Origin: Acidocella facilis ATCC 35904
GTDB taxonomy: Bacteria; Pseudomonadota; Alphaproteobacteria; Acetobacterales; Acetobacteraceae
Assembly: GCF_000687875.1 (NCBI RefSeq)
Contig: NZ_JHYG01000002.1
Location: 62,001 to 126,000 of the forward strand
DNA length: 64,000 nt
Reading direction: 5' to 3'
Below are positions 44,279-54,000 of this stretch, one piece after another. The notes under the pieces are model-generated. The model saw only the letters and a list, made by a program, of their open reading frames with translations. It had not been told where the DNA came from and searched no databases. The position numbers and the translations under genes are program-made. Numbering within the stretch: position 1 is the stretch's first letter; the number at the start of each line of letters is the position of its first letter.

Positions 44279-45991
44279 TCAGGCAGCCTCTTCCTCGCCC
44301 CAGCAATAGAGCTTGGAGGTTTGCCCGATGCCGGGGTTGAAGCAGTTGCATGGGTCCAGCGCCTGGTAATGCGCCGCCAGTGCGGGCTTGGCGGGGTAGA
44401 GATGGCCGACATTATGCTCCGCCGGATATTCCGCCCCGCGACCATCCAGCAGCCCCCACATCTCATGCTCGATGGCGATCGGATCATGCCCGGCCTTCAC
44501 CACATAATCCTGGTGGAACACATGGCAGAAGAAATGCCCGTAATAGAGCTTGTGCAGCAGCTTGCCGTCCATCTCCGCGGGGAGCCTCTCCACCCAATCC
44601 TGGTCGTTGCGGCGCAGGGCCACGTCCAGCGCGACAATGTCCGAGACCGTGTCGCGATGAATGGCGCGATAGCGGATCGCCGCCCCCGCCACGGCGAAGC
44701 GGTGCAGGAAGGCTTTCGCACCTTCCTCCGGCGTGCATTCGAAAAAATGCCCGCCAGCGCTGGGAAACAGTGAAGCAAGATAAGTCCGCGCCTCCGCAAT
44801 GCCGGGGCCGGACATTTTCAGCAGCAGATGATGCTCAAAGCGGTCCCGGTAATCGCGCATCCGGGCGGGCAGATGCTGGGGGAACAGCTTGCTCGCCGCC
44901 TGCATCAGCCGGTCGCTGAGATCCTTCGGCAGAAATGAAAATCGCGAGGCAAAGGCATCGAACTTCGCTTTCGCCGCGAACAGGGCGGGCAGCCGGTCGG
45001 TGCCTAGTTTCTCAATCGCGATCACCGTATCCTTGCCGTACAGAGCCGCGATGTCGAAGGCGGTGCGGTGGATATATTCGCCCGCCACCGGCAGGCTGGC
45101 GAAGCCACCCAGAATGTCGCGGCGGATGCGCGTCAGCGCGGCCGCGTCATTGCTGCCGATATAAAATACCGCTGTCTCTTTTTCCGCCGCGAAACTATCC
45201 AGCCGCACGGCGAAAATCATCAGCTTGCCGGCACTGCCGGAGGCTTCGCAGAGCCGGCGCGGATCGGCGTTGAAGCGGGCGGGGGTGGCGGCGTCGATCT
45301 CGCGGACATGCTGGGCGTAGTCGGGGTCCGAGGCGGCGCGGCCGGCCGGGTGCTCGATTTCGTCGGCGGTGAAATCGCCGCGCTCCAGCCGAGTGAGCAT
45401 CGCTTCCGGGTCGTTGCCGAGGCGCAGCCCGATATGGTTGACCAGCTCAATGGCGCCCGCCTCATTCACCCGCGCATAGATCGCCAGCTGGGTGAAGGCC
45501 GGGCCGCGATGGATCAGCGCCCCGCCGGAATTATTGGAAATCCCGCCCAGTACCGAGGCGCCAAGGCAGGAGGAGCCGATGACCGAATGCGGCTCGCGCC
45601 CCAGCGGGCGTAAGGTTTTCTCCAGCTGGAACAAGGTGGCGCCAGGCAGGCAGACCACCTGGCGCCCCCCCTCCAGCAGATGGATCTTTGCCATGCGGGT
45701 GGTGCTGATGAGCACGATCGGCCGGTCATACTCATCGCCATCCGGGGTGGAGCCGCCGGTGAGGCCGGTATTGGAGGCCTGCATGATGATGATGACGCCG
45801 GCCTGGTGGCAGGCCTGCAGCACCCGCCATTGCTCGACCAGGCTGCCCGGCCGCACCACCGCCAGCACCTTGCCGGTGCCAAAGCGATAGCCGGTGCGAA
45901 ACCGGCGCGTCGCGGCCTCCGCGGTCAGCACATGCCCGGCCCCGACCGCGCCTTGCAGGGCGGTGATCAGATCAGCGTTGCGGTCGGGCAT
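44279..45991 (-). CDS. dld: Quinone-dependent D-lactate dehydrogenase
   Basis: A 570-residue peripheral membrane FAD enzyme oxidising D-lactate to pyruvate and passing electrons to quinone. The FAD-binding segments are IIIMQASNTGLTGGSTPDGD and VIGSSCLGASVLGGISNNSGGALIHRGPAFTQ; the membrane-binding and cap domains follow, ending HNVGHLYPAKPAL and LDPCNCFNPGIGQTSK. ATG 45991 has AAGGA nine bases upstream; a longer frame reaches 46036. It lies 81 bases after the lactate permease gene in the same direction. Confidence 0.95.
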   Translation of the reverse strand: MPDRNADLITALQGAVGAGHVLTAEAATRRFRTGYRFGTGKVLAVVRPGSLVEQWRVLQACHQAGVIIIMQASNTGLTGGSTPDGDEYDRPIVLISTTRMAKIHLLEGGRQVVCLPGATLFQLEKTLRPLGREPHSVIGSSCLGASVLGGISNNSGGALIHRGPAFTQLAIYARVNEAGAIELVNHIGLRLGNDPEAMLTRLERGDFTADEIEHPAGRAASDPDYAQHVREIDAATPARFNADPRRLCEASGSAGKLMIFAVRLDSFAAEKETAVFYIGSNDAAALTRIRRDILGGFASLPVAGEYIHRTAFDIAALYGKDTVIAIEKLGTDRLPALFAAKAKFDAFASRFSFLPKDLSDRLMQAASKLFPQHLPARMRDYRDRFEHHLLLKMSGPGIAEARTYLASLFPSAGGHFFECTPEEGAKAFLHRFAVAGAAIRYRAIHRDTVSDIVALDVALRRNDQDWVERLPAEMDGKLLHKLYYGHFFCHVFHQDYVVKAGHDPIAIEHEMWGLLDGRGAEYPAEHNVGHLYPAKPALAAHYQALDPCNCFNPGIGQTSKLYCWGEEEAA

Positions 45992-46072
45992 GGGTTCTGT
46001 CCTTGTTGCGGTGGCCGCCACTCTGGGCGGTTTCACTGGTTTTGCCAGCCCCGTGGCGCGGGGCTGGCTTGT

Positions 46073-47680
46073 TCAGCCCGGGATCACCCAGGGGATGAGA
46101 TACTGCTCGATAATCACCAGCACCGCCAGCGCCAGGGTCAGCACGATGGAATGGATGAACACCCGGGCGAACACCTTGCCCTCCTGCCCGGCCATGCCGG
46201 TGACGCTGCAGCCGGTGGCGATGTTCTGCGGCGAGATCACCTTGCCCATCACCCCGCCGGCGGAGTTGGTGGCGGCGATCAGGATCGGGCTGAGATTGAG
46301 CTGCCTGGCCGCGACCACCTGCAGATTGCCGAACAGCGCATTGCCGGAGGTATCGGAGCCGGAGAGCATCACCGCCACCCAACCCAGGAAGGGCGAGAGC
46401 AGGATGAAGAAATGCCCGGTGGCTGCCACCCCGGCCCCCAGCGTGTAGGCGAGGCCTGAATAGTTCATCAGATAGGCGAGGGCGACGATGGACATCACCG
46501 TCACCACCGCCAGCCAGATCTGCTTCAGCGTGGCGCCGATGCAGCCGAGCAGCGCCCCCGGCGAGACCCGGCCGAGCATGGCGGTGAGCAGCGCGGTTAG
46601 CAGAATCGCGGTGCCGGTGGCCAGCGGCTGGAAGCCATAGACCGCGGCATAGGGCTTGGCATGGTAGAGGGTGATCGAGATCGCCTTGTCCAGCCCCGGC
46701 CAATGGATGCTCTGCGCGCCGATGGCGGCGATGTTCAGATTGGTCCAGACGATGACGATGACCGAGACCAGCACCCAGGGCAGCCAGCCGCTCCAGGGGT
46801 TGCGCTTGGAGTGGGATTCCGCCCCGTGCAGCGCCTCGTCCTTGATCGCGAATTCAGCGTCGGGTTTCGGTTTCCAAACCTGCAGGAACAGCAGCGTGAA
46901 GACCAGCGAGCCGAGCGAGGAGAGCACGTCGGTCAGCGCATAATCCAGCAGGTTGGAGGCGATGAACTGCATCGCCGCGAAGGAGCCGCCGGCGGCCAGC
47001 AGCAGCGGCCAGAGCGCCTTCAGCGAGCGCCAGCCGCCATAGATGGTGATGACATAGAAGGGCAGCAGCAGCGCGATCACCGGCAGCTGGCGGCCGAGCA
47101 TGGCGCCGAGTGCGGTGGTGGGCAGGCCGGTGACCGCCCCCAGCACCGTCACCGGCACACCCAGCGCGCCGAAGGCGACCGGGGCGGTGTTGAAGATCAG
47201 CACGAATACCAGCGCTTCCAGCGCGGGAAAGCCGACCAGCATCAGCAGCGAGGAGGTAATGGCCACCGGCGTGCCGAACCCGGCCACACCCTCCAGCAAG
47301 GCGCCGAAGCAGAAGCCGATCACCACCAGCACCACCCGGCGGTCATTTGGCAGATGGTTGATCACCCAGGCGCGGAAGGCCTCGAAATAGCCGGCGCGGA
47401 CGGAGATATTATAAAGCAGCAGCGCGTTCAGCACGATCCACATCACCGGCCAGGCGGCGAATACGGCGCCATTGGCCGCCGCCGCCAGCGCCAGATGCAC
47501 CGGCAGCTGCCAGAAGCCGACCGCGACGATGAAGGCGGCGGCGAGCCCGGCCAAAGCCGCCTGCCAGGCCGGCCGGCGCAGCACGCCGAGCAGCACCAGC
47601 ACCAGCGCCACCGGAATCGCGGCCACGAGAAACGATAAAACCAGACTGCCCCCGATGGGGGTGATGAGCTGTGCGAACAT
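46073..47680 (-). CDS. lctP: L-lactate permease family transporter
   Basis: A 535-residue inner-membrane proton/lactate symporter of the LctP (LldP/GlcA) family with about 13 helices. Conserved stretches: GALLEGVAGFGTPVAITSSLLMLVGF, PVAFGALGVPVTVLGAVTG, SGSDTSGNALFGNLQVVAARQLNLSP and SAGGVMGKVISPQNIATGCS. I used ATG 47680 with AGGGA eight bases upstream. It is divergent from the GntR regulator and upstream of dld, so lctP-dld is probably one lactate-inducible unit. Confidence 0.95.
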   Translation of the reverse strand: MFAQLITPIGGSLVLSFLVAAIPVALVLVLLGVLRRPAWQAALAGLAAAFIVAVGFWQLPVHLALAAAANGAVFAAWPVMWIVLNALLLYNISVRAGYFEAFRAWVINHLPNDRRVVLVVIGFCFGALLEGVAGFGTPVAITSSLLMLVGFPALEALVFVLIFNTAPVAFGALGVPVTVLGAVTGLPTTALGAMLGRQLPVIALLLPFYVITIYGGWRSLKALWPLLLAAGGSFAAMQFIASNLLDYALTDVLSSLGSLVFTLLFLQVWKPKPDAEFAIKDEALHGAESHSKRNPWSGWLPWVLVSVIVIVWTNLNIAAIGAQSIHWPGLDKAISITLYHAKPYAAVYGFQPLATGTAILLTALLTAMLGRVSPGALLGCIGATLKQIWLAVVTVMSIVALAYLMNYSGLAYTLGAGVAATGHFFILLSPFLGWVAVMLSGSDTSGNALFGNLQVVAARQLNLSPILIAATNSAGGVMGKVISPQNIATGCSVTGMAGQEGKVFARVFIHSIVLTLALAVLVIIEQYLIPWVIPG

Positions 47681-47730
47681 TTCTGTCCCTGTGATTTGAT
47701 TATGGTCCTTGGAGTGCTGGCCGGTTAGCA

Positions 47731-47750
47731 TGCCAAGATTGTTATTGGCA
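47731..47750. promoter_or_regulatory. Inverted repeat TGCCAA-N8-TTGGCA, candidate operator
   Basis: Arms 47731-47736 and 47745-47750 pair perfectly in the 151-base gap between lctP and the GntR-family gene. It is about 50 bases upstream of the lctP ATG, fitting a site for the divergently encoded regulator. Confidence 0.4.
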
Positions 47751-47759
47751 ATAAATTTT

Positions 47760-47779
47760 TACCATAATGCATTCTGGTA
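47760..47779. promoter_or_regulatory. Inverted repeat TACCA-N10-TGGTA, candidate operator
   Basis: TACCA 47760-47764 and TGGTA 47775-47779. FadR-type GntR proteins favour TGGT/ACCA half-sites. It overlaps the -35 region expected for the -10 element at 47799-47804, so would allow autoregulation. Confidence 0.4.
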
Positions 47780-47798
47780 CAACTGGCGCCGGGCTGTT

Positions 47799-47804
47799 TA
47801 TAAT
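47799..47804 (+). promoter_or_regulatory. -10 element of the GntR-family gene
   Basis: A perfect TATAAT, 28 bases before ATG 47832. The -35 region 17 bases upstream (GGTACA) matches only three of six bases. Confidence 0.4.
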
Positions 47805-47831
47805 GCCGGTCGGTTTTTGAGGGACGGTGCG

Positions 47832-48614
47832 ATGGCTGAAAAGGTGAAGCCGGTGCCGCTGGCGGATATCATCGCCGAGCGCATCCAGACGATGATCCTG
47901 GAAGGGGCGCTGCGGCCGGGGGAGAAGCTGCTGGGCGAGCGCGAGCTGGCGGAGCGGCTGGGGGTCTCGCGCCCGTCTCTGCATCAGGCGCTGGCGCAGC
48001 TGGAGGAGCGCGGGCTGCTGGTCTCCGGCAAGTCCGGCACCAGCGTGGCGAGGTTTCTTGACCGGCTGGCCGACCCGCTGGCGGAGTTATTCGTGACCGA
48101 GCCGCGGGCGACGGCGGATTATATCGAGTTCCGGCGCACGGTGGAGGTGGCGGCCGCCGGCTATGCCGCCATCCGCGCCACCCAGCCCGAGCGCGAGGCG
48201 ATCGCCGATTGCCTGCGCCGCATCCAGGCCGCGCATGATGCCGGGGAGTCGGCCCTGGAGGCGGATGTGGATGCCGAGCTGCACGGGCTGATCTACGAGG
48301 CCTCGCATAACCTGATGGTGCTGCACATCATGCGGGTGTTGGGCGATCTCTTGCGCAAGAACGTCTTTTATAATCGTGAGACGCTGTATCTGCGCGCGGG
48401 CCTGCGCGATTTGCTGCTGGCGCAGCATCTGCGCATCGGCGAGGCGGTGTTGAGCGGGGATGCCAACGAAGCGGGTGAGGCGATGCGCGCGCATATGGAT
48501 TTCACCGGCTCGACGCTGGAGGATATCCAGCGCGAGGAGGCGCGTCTGGCCACCGCCATGCGCCGGATCGACCGGAAATATCTGGTCGCCGGCGCGGAGG
48601 ACGGCCAAGGCTGA
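47832..48614 (+). CDS. FadR-subfamily GntR regulator, probably LldR/PdhR-like
   Basis: A 260-residue repressor. Residues 8-75 form the winged helix (IQTMILEGALRPGEKLLGERELAERLGVSRPSLHQAL), and residues 85-235 the all-helical FCD ligand domain with the metal-binding Asp/His pattern (ELHGLIYEASHN, LLAQHLRIGEAVLSGDANEAGEAMRAHMDF). I chose ATG 47832; the frame runs back to 47709 through the promoter. Divergence from lctP-dld points to lactate (or pyruvate) as effector, by analogy with LldR and PdhR. Confidence 0.85.
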   Translation: MAEKVKPVPLADIIAERIQTMILEGALRPGEKLLGERELAERLGVSRPSLHQALAQLEERGLLVSGKSGTSVARFLDRLADPLAELFVTEPRATADYIEFRRTVEVAAAGYAAIRATQPEREAIADCLRRIQAAHDAGESALEADVDAELHGLIYEASHNLMVLHIMRVLGDLLRKNVFYNRETLYLRAGLRDLLLAQHLRIGEAVLSGDANEAGEAMRAHMDFTGSTLEDIQREEARLATAMRRIDRKYLVAGAEDGQG

Positions 48615-48616
48615 TC

Positions 48617-48742
48617 TTACGGCTTGTGGGGGTGGTGGCGCTCGAATTCCAGCCTGTCCTTGAACAGGCAGATCATCACCGCAATGAAGCCGATTGCCAC
48701 TGGCACCGCCAACATTTCCGCCCAGATTGTCACGTCGTTCAT
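48617..48742 (-). CDS. 41-residue single-helix membrane protein
   Basis: A short ORF MNDVTIWAEMLAVPVAIG... with one hydrophobic helix (about 8-27) and a His/Arg-rich tail (FERHHPHKP). An AAGG precedes the ATG by nine bases. It ends two bases from the convergent GntR gene. No family is recognised; it might be real or chance. A frame extension to 48832 exists. Confidence 0.4.
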   Translation of the reverse strand: MNDVTIWAEMLAVPVAIGFIAVMICLFKDRLEFERHHPHKP

Positions 48743-48915
48743 GGGTCTTGCCTTTGCTTCCACGCCCCAGCTCGCGAATGCCCCGCGTCTTTTCGCGCGG
48801 TGGATCGCCAATTTAGCGCCGTGATCCCGCAAAGGCCAGAAAATAGTCCCGAATCAGGACCTAAAAACCGAAAGGCCGCTCTGTGCCCCGCGCGCGTGTG
48901 CGGCGCAATATGGGG

Positions 48916-49563
48916 TCAGCTTGACGCGGCTGGGGCGGGGCAGACGCCGTGCAGGAAGACATGAATGGCGGCGCGGATATGGGCGCGCCGTGCCTCGCCG
49001 CTGCGCCAGGCGAATTCGCCGATGGATTTCAGGATCATCGCGCCGAAAATCATGTCCGAGAGCATGCGCGCGCTGGTCAGCGCATCCAGTGCCAGGTTGA
49101 TCAGGCCGCGATCCGCCTGGCGCTGCATCCAGATGGCCAGCGCCGCATGCGCCTGCTGCGCCCCGTTGGTGCGGGCGATCTCGCTCAGCTCCGGGTAGGT
49201 CTGGGCCTCCGCCAAGGTCATGCGGAAGAAATCCAGCCGCTCCTTGTCCTCGTCCTCGCTGATATCGATCCTGAAAATCCGCTCCAGCGCCGCCGCCAGG
49301 GGCAGATCGTCAGGCACGGGCAGCTCCAGCCATTGCGGGCGGTCGGCATCCACCACCGCGGCGAACAGCGCGGATTTGCCCGGAAACAACCGGTAGAGCG
49401 TCTGTTTGGAGATCTTGCAGCGTGTCGCGATGTCCTCGGTCCGGGTCGCGCCATAGCCTTGTTCCAGGAACAGGCGCCGTGAACAATCGATGATCAATCG
49501 CCGCTGCGTCTCGTCCGTACAGGCTTTTGGCCGCCCCCGATGCTTGCAAATCTCCTTGGACAC
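48916..49563 (-). CDS. TetR/AcrR-family regulator of the adjacent RND efflux operon
   Basis: A 215-residue repressor. The N-terminal helix-turn-helix is at about 38-60 (TEDIATRCKISKQTLYRLFPGKSALFAAVV), after a basic leader KHRGRPK; the C-terminal TetR_C/AefR-like ligand domain covers the rest. It is transcribed away from the RND operon across 264 bases, the usual arrangement for a local efflux repressor. Confidence 0.88.
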   Translation of the reverse strand: MSKEICKHRGRPKACTDETQRRLIIDCSRRLFLEQGYGATRTEDIATRCKISKQTLYRLFPGKSALFAAVVDADRPQWLELPVPDDLPLAAALERIFRIDISEDEDKERLDFFRMTLAEAQTYPELSEIARTNGAQQAHAALAIWMQRQADRGLINLALDALTSARMLSDMIFGAMILKSIGEFAWRSGEARRAHIRAAIHVFLHGVCPAPAASS

Positions 49564-49618
49564 TCAATCCCATCCATATTCGTTTCTTTGACGCGAAAAA
49601 ATGCAACCATGTCGCGTC

Positions 49619-49664
49619 TTGACAGCCCTTCGCAATCGCACAATATCAGTACTCATAAGTACTG
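49619..49664 (+). promoter_or_regulatory. Promoter and palindromic operator of the RND operon
   Basis: A perfect -35 TTGACA (49619-49624) is followed after 17 bases by AATATC (49642-49647, three of six -10 bases), then by an 18-base perfect palindrome CAGTACT-CATA-AGTACTG (49647-49664). A TetR-type repressor bound there would block the -10/+1 region. No gene lies in 49564-49827. Confidence 0.5.
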
Positions 49665-49709
49665 TAAATGTTTTGAGGTCGTTGCTTCACTCTGGTGCAT
49701 GGTTCAGAC

Positions 49710-49734
49710 ATCCGCGATTCTCCGTATCGCGGAT
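49710..49734. promoter_or_regulatory. Hairpin or second operator before the RND operon
   Basis: ATCCGCGAT 49710-49718 and ATCGCGGAT 49726-49734 pair perfectly with a seven-base loop, about 95 bases before the first gene. It may be a leader hairpin or another protein-binding site. Confidence 0.4.
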
Positions 49735-49827
49735 CTATGACGCTGAATCACACTAGATCTTTGATTTTGCTAGTGCTCCAACTGGGTTTCCGTTGTTTTC
49801 ATTCCAGCCTGCCTTTGAGAGGTCTTG

Positions 49828-51006
49828 ATGTCCGTCGAATTTCGTCGCCCCGCCCGTGGCCGTGCCCTGGCGGCAACGTGCCTTGCCGGGCTCACGCTTC
49901 TGGCTGGTTGTGACAAGCAGAAGGCCGCCTCCGCGCCGCCGCCGCCGGCGGTGGGCACGGTCACCATCAAAACCCAGCCGGTGACCCGGGAAACCGAGTT
50001 GCCGGGCCGTACCGCCGCGGTGATGACGGCGCCGATCATCCCGCAGGTGACCGGGGTGATTCTCAAGCGGCTGTTCGTCGAGGGTTCGGATGTGAAGGCC
50101 GGGCAGCAGCTTTATCAGATCGACCCGGCGCCCTATCAGGCGACTTATGACAGTGCCGTTGCCACATTAAAGCATGACGAGGCGCAGCTGGCCACGGATC
50201 AGGCGCAGGCCCGGCGCTACAAGCCTCTGGCGCAGGCCCAGGCCGTCAGCCAGCAATCCTACGACAATGCGCTGGCGACGGTGAAAGAGGACGAGGCCAA
50301 TGTCGCCTCCGCCAAGGCCAGCATCGAGAGCGCGCAGATCAACCTGAATTACACCAAGGTGTTCTCGCCGATCTCGGGCACCATCGGCGCCTCCACGGTG
50401 ACCCCCGGCGCGCTGGTGACGGCGAACCAGAGCACGGCCCTGGCGACGGTGACGCAGCTCGACCCGATCTATGTCGATCTGAACGAATCCTCCGAGACCT
50501 GGCTGCGGCTGAAGCAGGAAATGCAGTCCGGCACGTTGCAGACCAACGCCGATGGCACGGCCAAAGTGACGCTGACCCTGGAGGACGGCAGCACCTACGC
50601 GCCAGCGGGCAAGATGCAGTTCGCCGAGGTGAATGTGGACCAGACCACCGGCACGGTGCTGGTCCGCGCGATCTTCCCCAACCCCGACCATCTGCTGCTG
50701 CCGGGCATGTATGTGCACGCGGTGATCGATGAAGGGGTGGACAAGAACGGCATTCTGGTGCCCGAGCAGGCGGTCTCCCACGACACCCATGGCGACCCGA
50801 CCGTGCTGGTGGTCGGCAAGGATGATTTGGTCGCGCAGAAGGTGATCAAGACCGGCGCCACGCTCGGCAATGACTGGGTGGTGACGGGCGGGCTGCAGCC
50901 GGGCGATCGCGTGATCGTCGATGGGCTGCTCAACGCCACCCCCGGCCAGAAGGTCACGCCCACCGACGAGACCGCCAAATTCGCCTCCGGCAACGCCGCC
51001 TCCTGA
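49828..51006 (+). CDS. RND efflux periplasmic adaptor (AcrA/MexA-like)
   Basis: A 392-residue membrane-fusion lipoprotein. The signal peptide ends in the lipobox LLAGC (Cys28). Then come a beta-barrel/lipoyl half (VTGVILKRLFVEGSDVKAGQQLYQIDPAPYQA), a coiled-coil hairpin (about 100-165), the second lipoyl half and the membrane-proximal domain. It links the inner-membrane pump to the outer-membrane channel. ATG 49828 has GAGAGG five bases upstream. First gene of the tripartite efflux operon; spacing to the pump gene is 21 bases. Confidence 0.93.
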   Translation: MSVEFRRPARGRALAATCLAGLTLLAGCDKQKAASAPPPPAVGTVTIKTQPVTRETELPGRTAAVMTAPIIPQVTGVILKRLFVEGSDVKAGQQLYQIDPAPYQATYDSAVATLKHDEAQLATDQAQARRYKPLAQAQAVSQQSYDNALATVKEDEANVASAKASIESAQINLNYTKVFSPISGTIGASTVTPGALVTANQSTALATVTQLDPIYVDLNESSETWLRLKQEMQSGTLQTNADGTAKVTLTLEDGSTYAPAGKMQFAEVNVDQTTGTVLVRAIFPNPDHLLLPGMYVHAVIDEGVDKNGILVPEQAVSHDTHGDPTVLVVGKDDLVAQKVIKTGATLGNDWVVTGGLQPGDRVIVDGLLNATPGQKVTPTDETAKFASGNAAS

Positions 51007-51027
51007 CCCCGGTTCCAGGACTCCGAT

Positions 51028-54000
51028 ATGTCACGTTTCTTTATTGACAGGCCGATTTTCGCCTGGGTTCTGGCGCTGGTGCTGATGTTGGCCGGCGCCA
51101 TCGAGATTACCCAGCTGCCGATCGCGCAATACCCCTCCATCGCCCCGCCGGCGATCTCGATCTCCACCAGCTATGCCGGCGCGAATGCGACGACGGCGGC
51201 GAATACCGTGATCCGGCCGATCCTGCAGCAAATGTCGGGTCTGGACGGGCTGGAATATATCGATTCCACCGCCGAGGCGACCGGCGCGGTGACGATCACC
51301 CTGACCTTCAAGCAGGGCACCGATCCGAACATCGCCCAGGTGCAGGTGCAGAATAAGCTCTCTCTGGCCGAGCCGACCTTGCCGAGCGAAGTGACCCAAA
51401 GCGGCATCAATGTGCGCAAGGCCGAGAAGAACTATATGTTGTTCTTCGCGCTGGAATCCACGAACAGCACCATGGATCACGCCGCACTCGGGGATTACAT
51501 CGCCTCCAATTTCGAGGATCCGATCACCCGTATTCCCGGCGTTGGCGATTACACGCTGTTCGGCTCGGAATATGCGATGCGCATCTGGCTCAATCCGGGT
51601 GAGCTGTTCAAATACGGGCTGACCGCCGCCGATGTCGTCTCCGCCATCCAGGCGCAGAACATCCAGGTGCCGTCCGGCGAGCTGGGCAGCCTGCCGGCGG
51701 TGAAGGGCCAGCGGCTCGACGCGCTGATCAACGGCCCGAGCCAGTTTACCGATCCCAAGCAGTTCGAGAATATTCTGCTGAAGGTGGAGACCAGCGGCGC
51801 CCAGGTGCGGCTGAAAGATGTCGCCAAGGTCGAGCTGGGGCCGCAGAGCTACGCGATCGACGCCACCTTCAACGGTCACCCGACCGCCGCCATGGGGCTG
51901 AAACTGGCGCCCGGCGCCAACCAGCTGGATACCGAAAAAGCGGTGAAGCAGGAGCTGGCGGTGCTGGCGAAGAGCCTGCCGCCGGGGGTGAAGCTGGTTT
52001 ATCCCTACGATACCCAGCCCTATATCGTGCTGTCGCTGGAAGAGGTCGTGCAGACGCTGCTGGAAGCCATCGTGCTGGTGTTCCTGGTGATGCTGCTGTT
52101 CCTGCAGAATATCCGCGCCACGCTGGTGCCGACCATCGCCGTGCCGATCGTGCTCTTGGGCACGTTCGGGGTGCTGGCGGCGCTGGGCTACTCGATCAAC
52201 ACCCTGACCATGCTGGCGATGGTGCTGGCCGTCGGCCTGCTCGTCGATGACGCCATCGTCGTCGTGGAAAATGTCGATCGTCTGATGCATGAGCGCAAGC
52301 TCGCGCCGAAAGAGGCGGCGCGCCAATCGATGGATGAAATCTCCGGGGCGCTGGTCGGCATCGCGCTGGTGCTGGCGGCGGTGTTCCTGCCGATGGCCTT
52401 CTTCGGCGGCTCCACCGGCGTGATCTATCGGCAATTCTCGGTCACCATCGTCTCGGCCATGGTGCTGTCGATCCTGACCGCGCTGATCTTCACCCCCTCG
52501 CTCTGCGGCTCGCTGTTGCGCCCGCCGAAGGAAGGGGCCGGCACGCGCGGGTTCTATGGCTGGTTCAACCGCAACTTCAACCGCACCCGTAACGGTTATC
52601 TCGGCGGCGTGCGCAGGATGTCGCGCCATCGCCGGCTGACCATGGTGGGCTTTGTCTGCATCACCATCCTCACCGTCTTCCTGTTCACCCGGCTGCCGAC
52701 AGGCTTCCTGCCGAACGAGGATCAGGGGCTGCTGCTGGGCCAGGTGACCCTGCCGACCGGCTCCACCGCCGAGCAGACCACGGCGTTGAACACCGAGCTG
52801 CGTGACTATATCGACAAGACCGAATCCGCGAACGTGAAGTCCGTCTTCAACGTCACCGGCTTCAGCTTCGCCGGTCAGGCGCAGAGCCAGGGCTTCCTGG
52901 TGATGCTGATGAAGCCCTGGGCCGACCGGCCCAAGGCGTCGCAGAATGTCGCCGCGATCGCGAACCGGGTGATGGCGCATTTCGCCGGCAACCCGGCCGG
53001 GCAGGTTTTCGTGCTGCAGCCGCCGCCGGTGCTGGAGCTGGGCAACGCCACCGGCTTCGATCTGGAGCTGATGAATTCCGGCAATCTCAGCAGCCAGGAT
53101 TTCTTCAATGCCCGCAACAAGTTCCTCGGGCTGGCGGCGCAGGATCATCTGCTGGAGGCGGTGCGCCCCAATGGCCTCGGCGAGGCGCCGCAATATAATC
53201 TGAAGGTCGATCGTGAGGCGGCCTCGGCGCTCGGGCTGTCGATGAGCGATGTCAACACCACCATTCAGGCGGCCTTGGCCTCGGAATATGTCGACCAGTT
53301 CCAGCGCGACGGACGTGTGAAGGATGTCTATGTCCAGGGTGAGGCGGATGCGCGCATGCAGCCGAGCGACCTGGATAAATGGTATGTCCGCAATTCGTCC
53401 GGCGGCATGGTGCCCTTCAGCGCCTTCACCTCCGGCAGCTGGAGCGTCGGCCCGCAGGCGGTGGAAATCTATAATGGTGACGAGGCCTATGAGATGCAGG
53501 GCCAGCCGGCCCCGGGGGTGAGCTCGGGCACGGCGATGGCGGAGGTCGAGAAACTCGCCGCCGAGCTGCCCAAGGGCGTCACCATGCAATGGACCGGCCT
53601 CTCCTACGAGCAGGTGAAAGCCGGCTCGCAGACCGGCGCGCTCTACACCATCTCCGTCGTCTTCATCCTGCTCTGCCTGGCGGCCTTGTATGAAAGCTGG
53701 TCGATCCCGGTGGCGGTGATGCTGGTGGTGCCGCTGGGCATTATCGGCGCGGTGCTGGCCAATCTGCTGCGCGGCATTGCCAATGACGTGTATTTCCAGA
53801 TCGGCCTGCTCACCACGATGGGGCTGGCGGTGAAGAACGCCATTCTGATCGTCGAGTTCGCCCGGAACTTCTATGAGCAGGGCGAAAGCCTGTTCGATGC
53901 GGCGCTGCATGCGGCGCAGGAGCGGTTGCGGCCGATCCTGATGACCTCGATCGCCTTCGTCCTCGGCACCTTCCCGCTGGCGATCGCGACCGGCGCGGGG

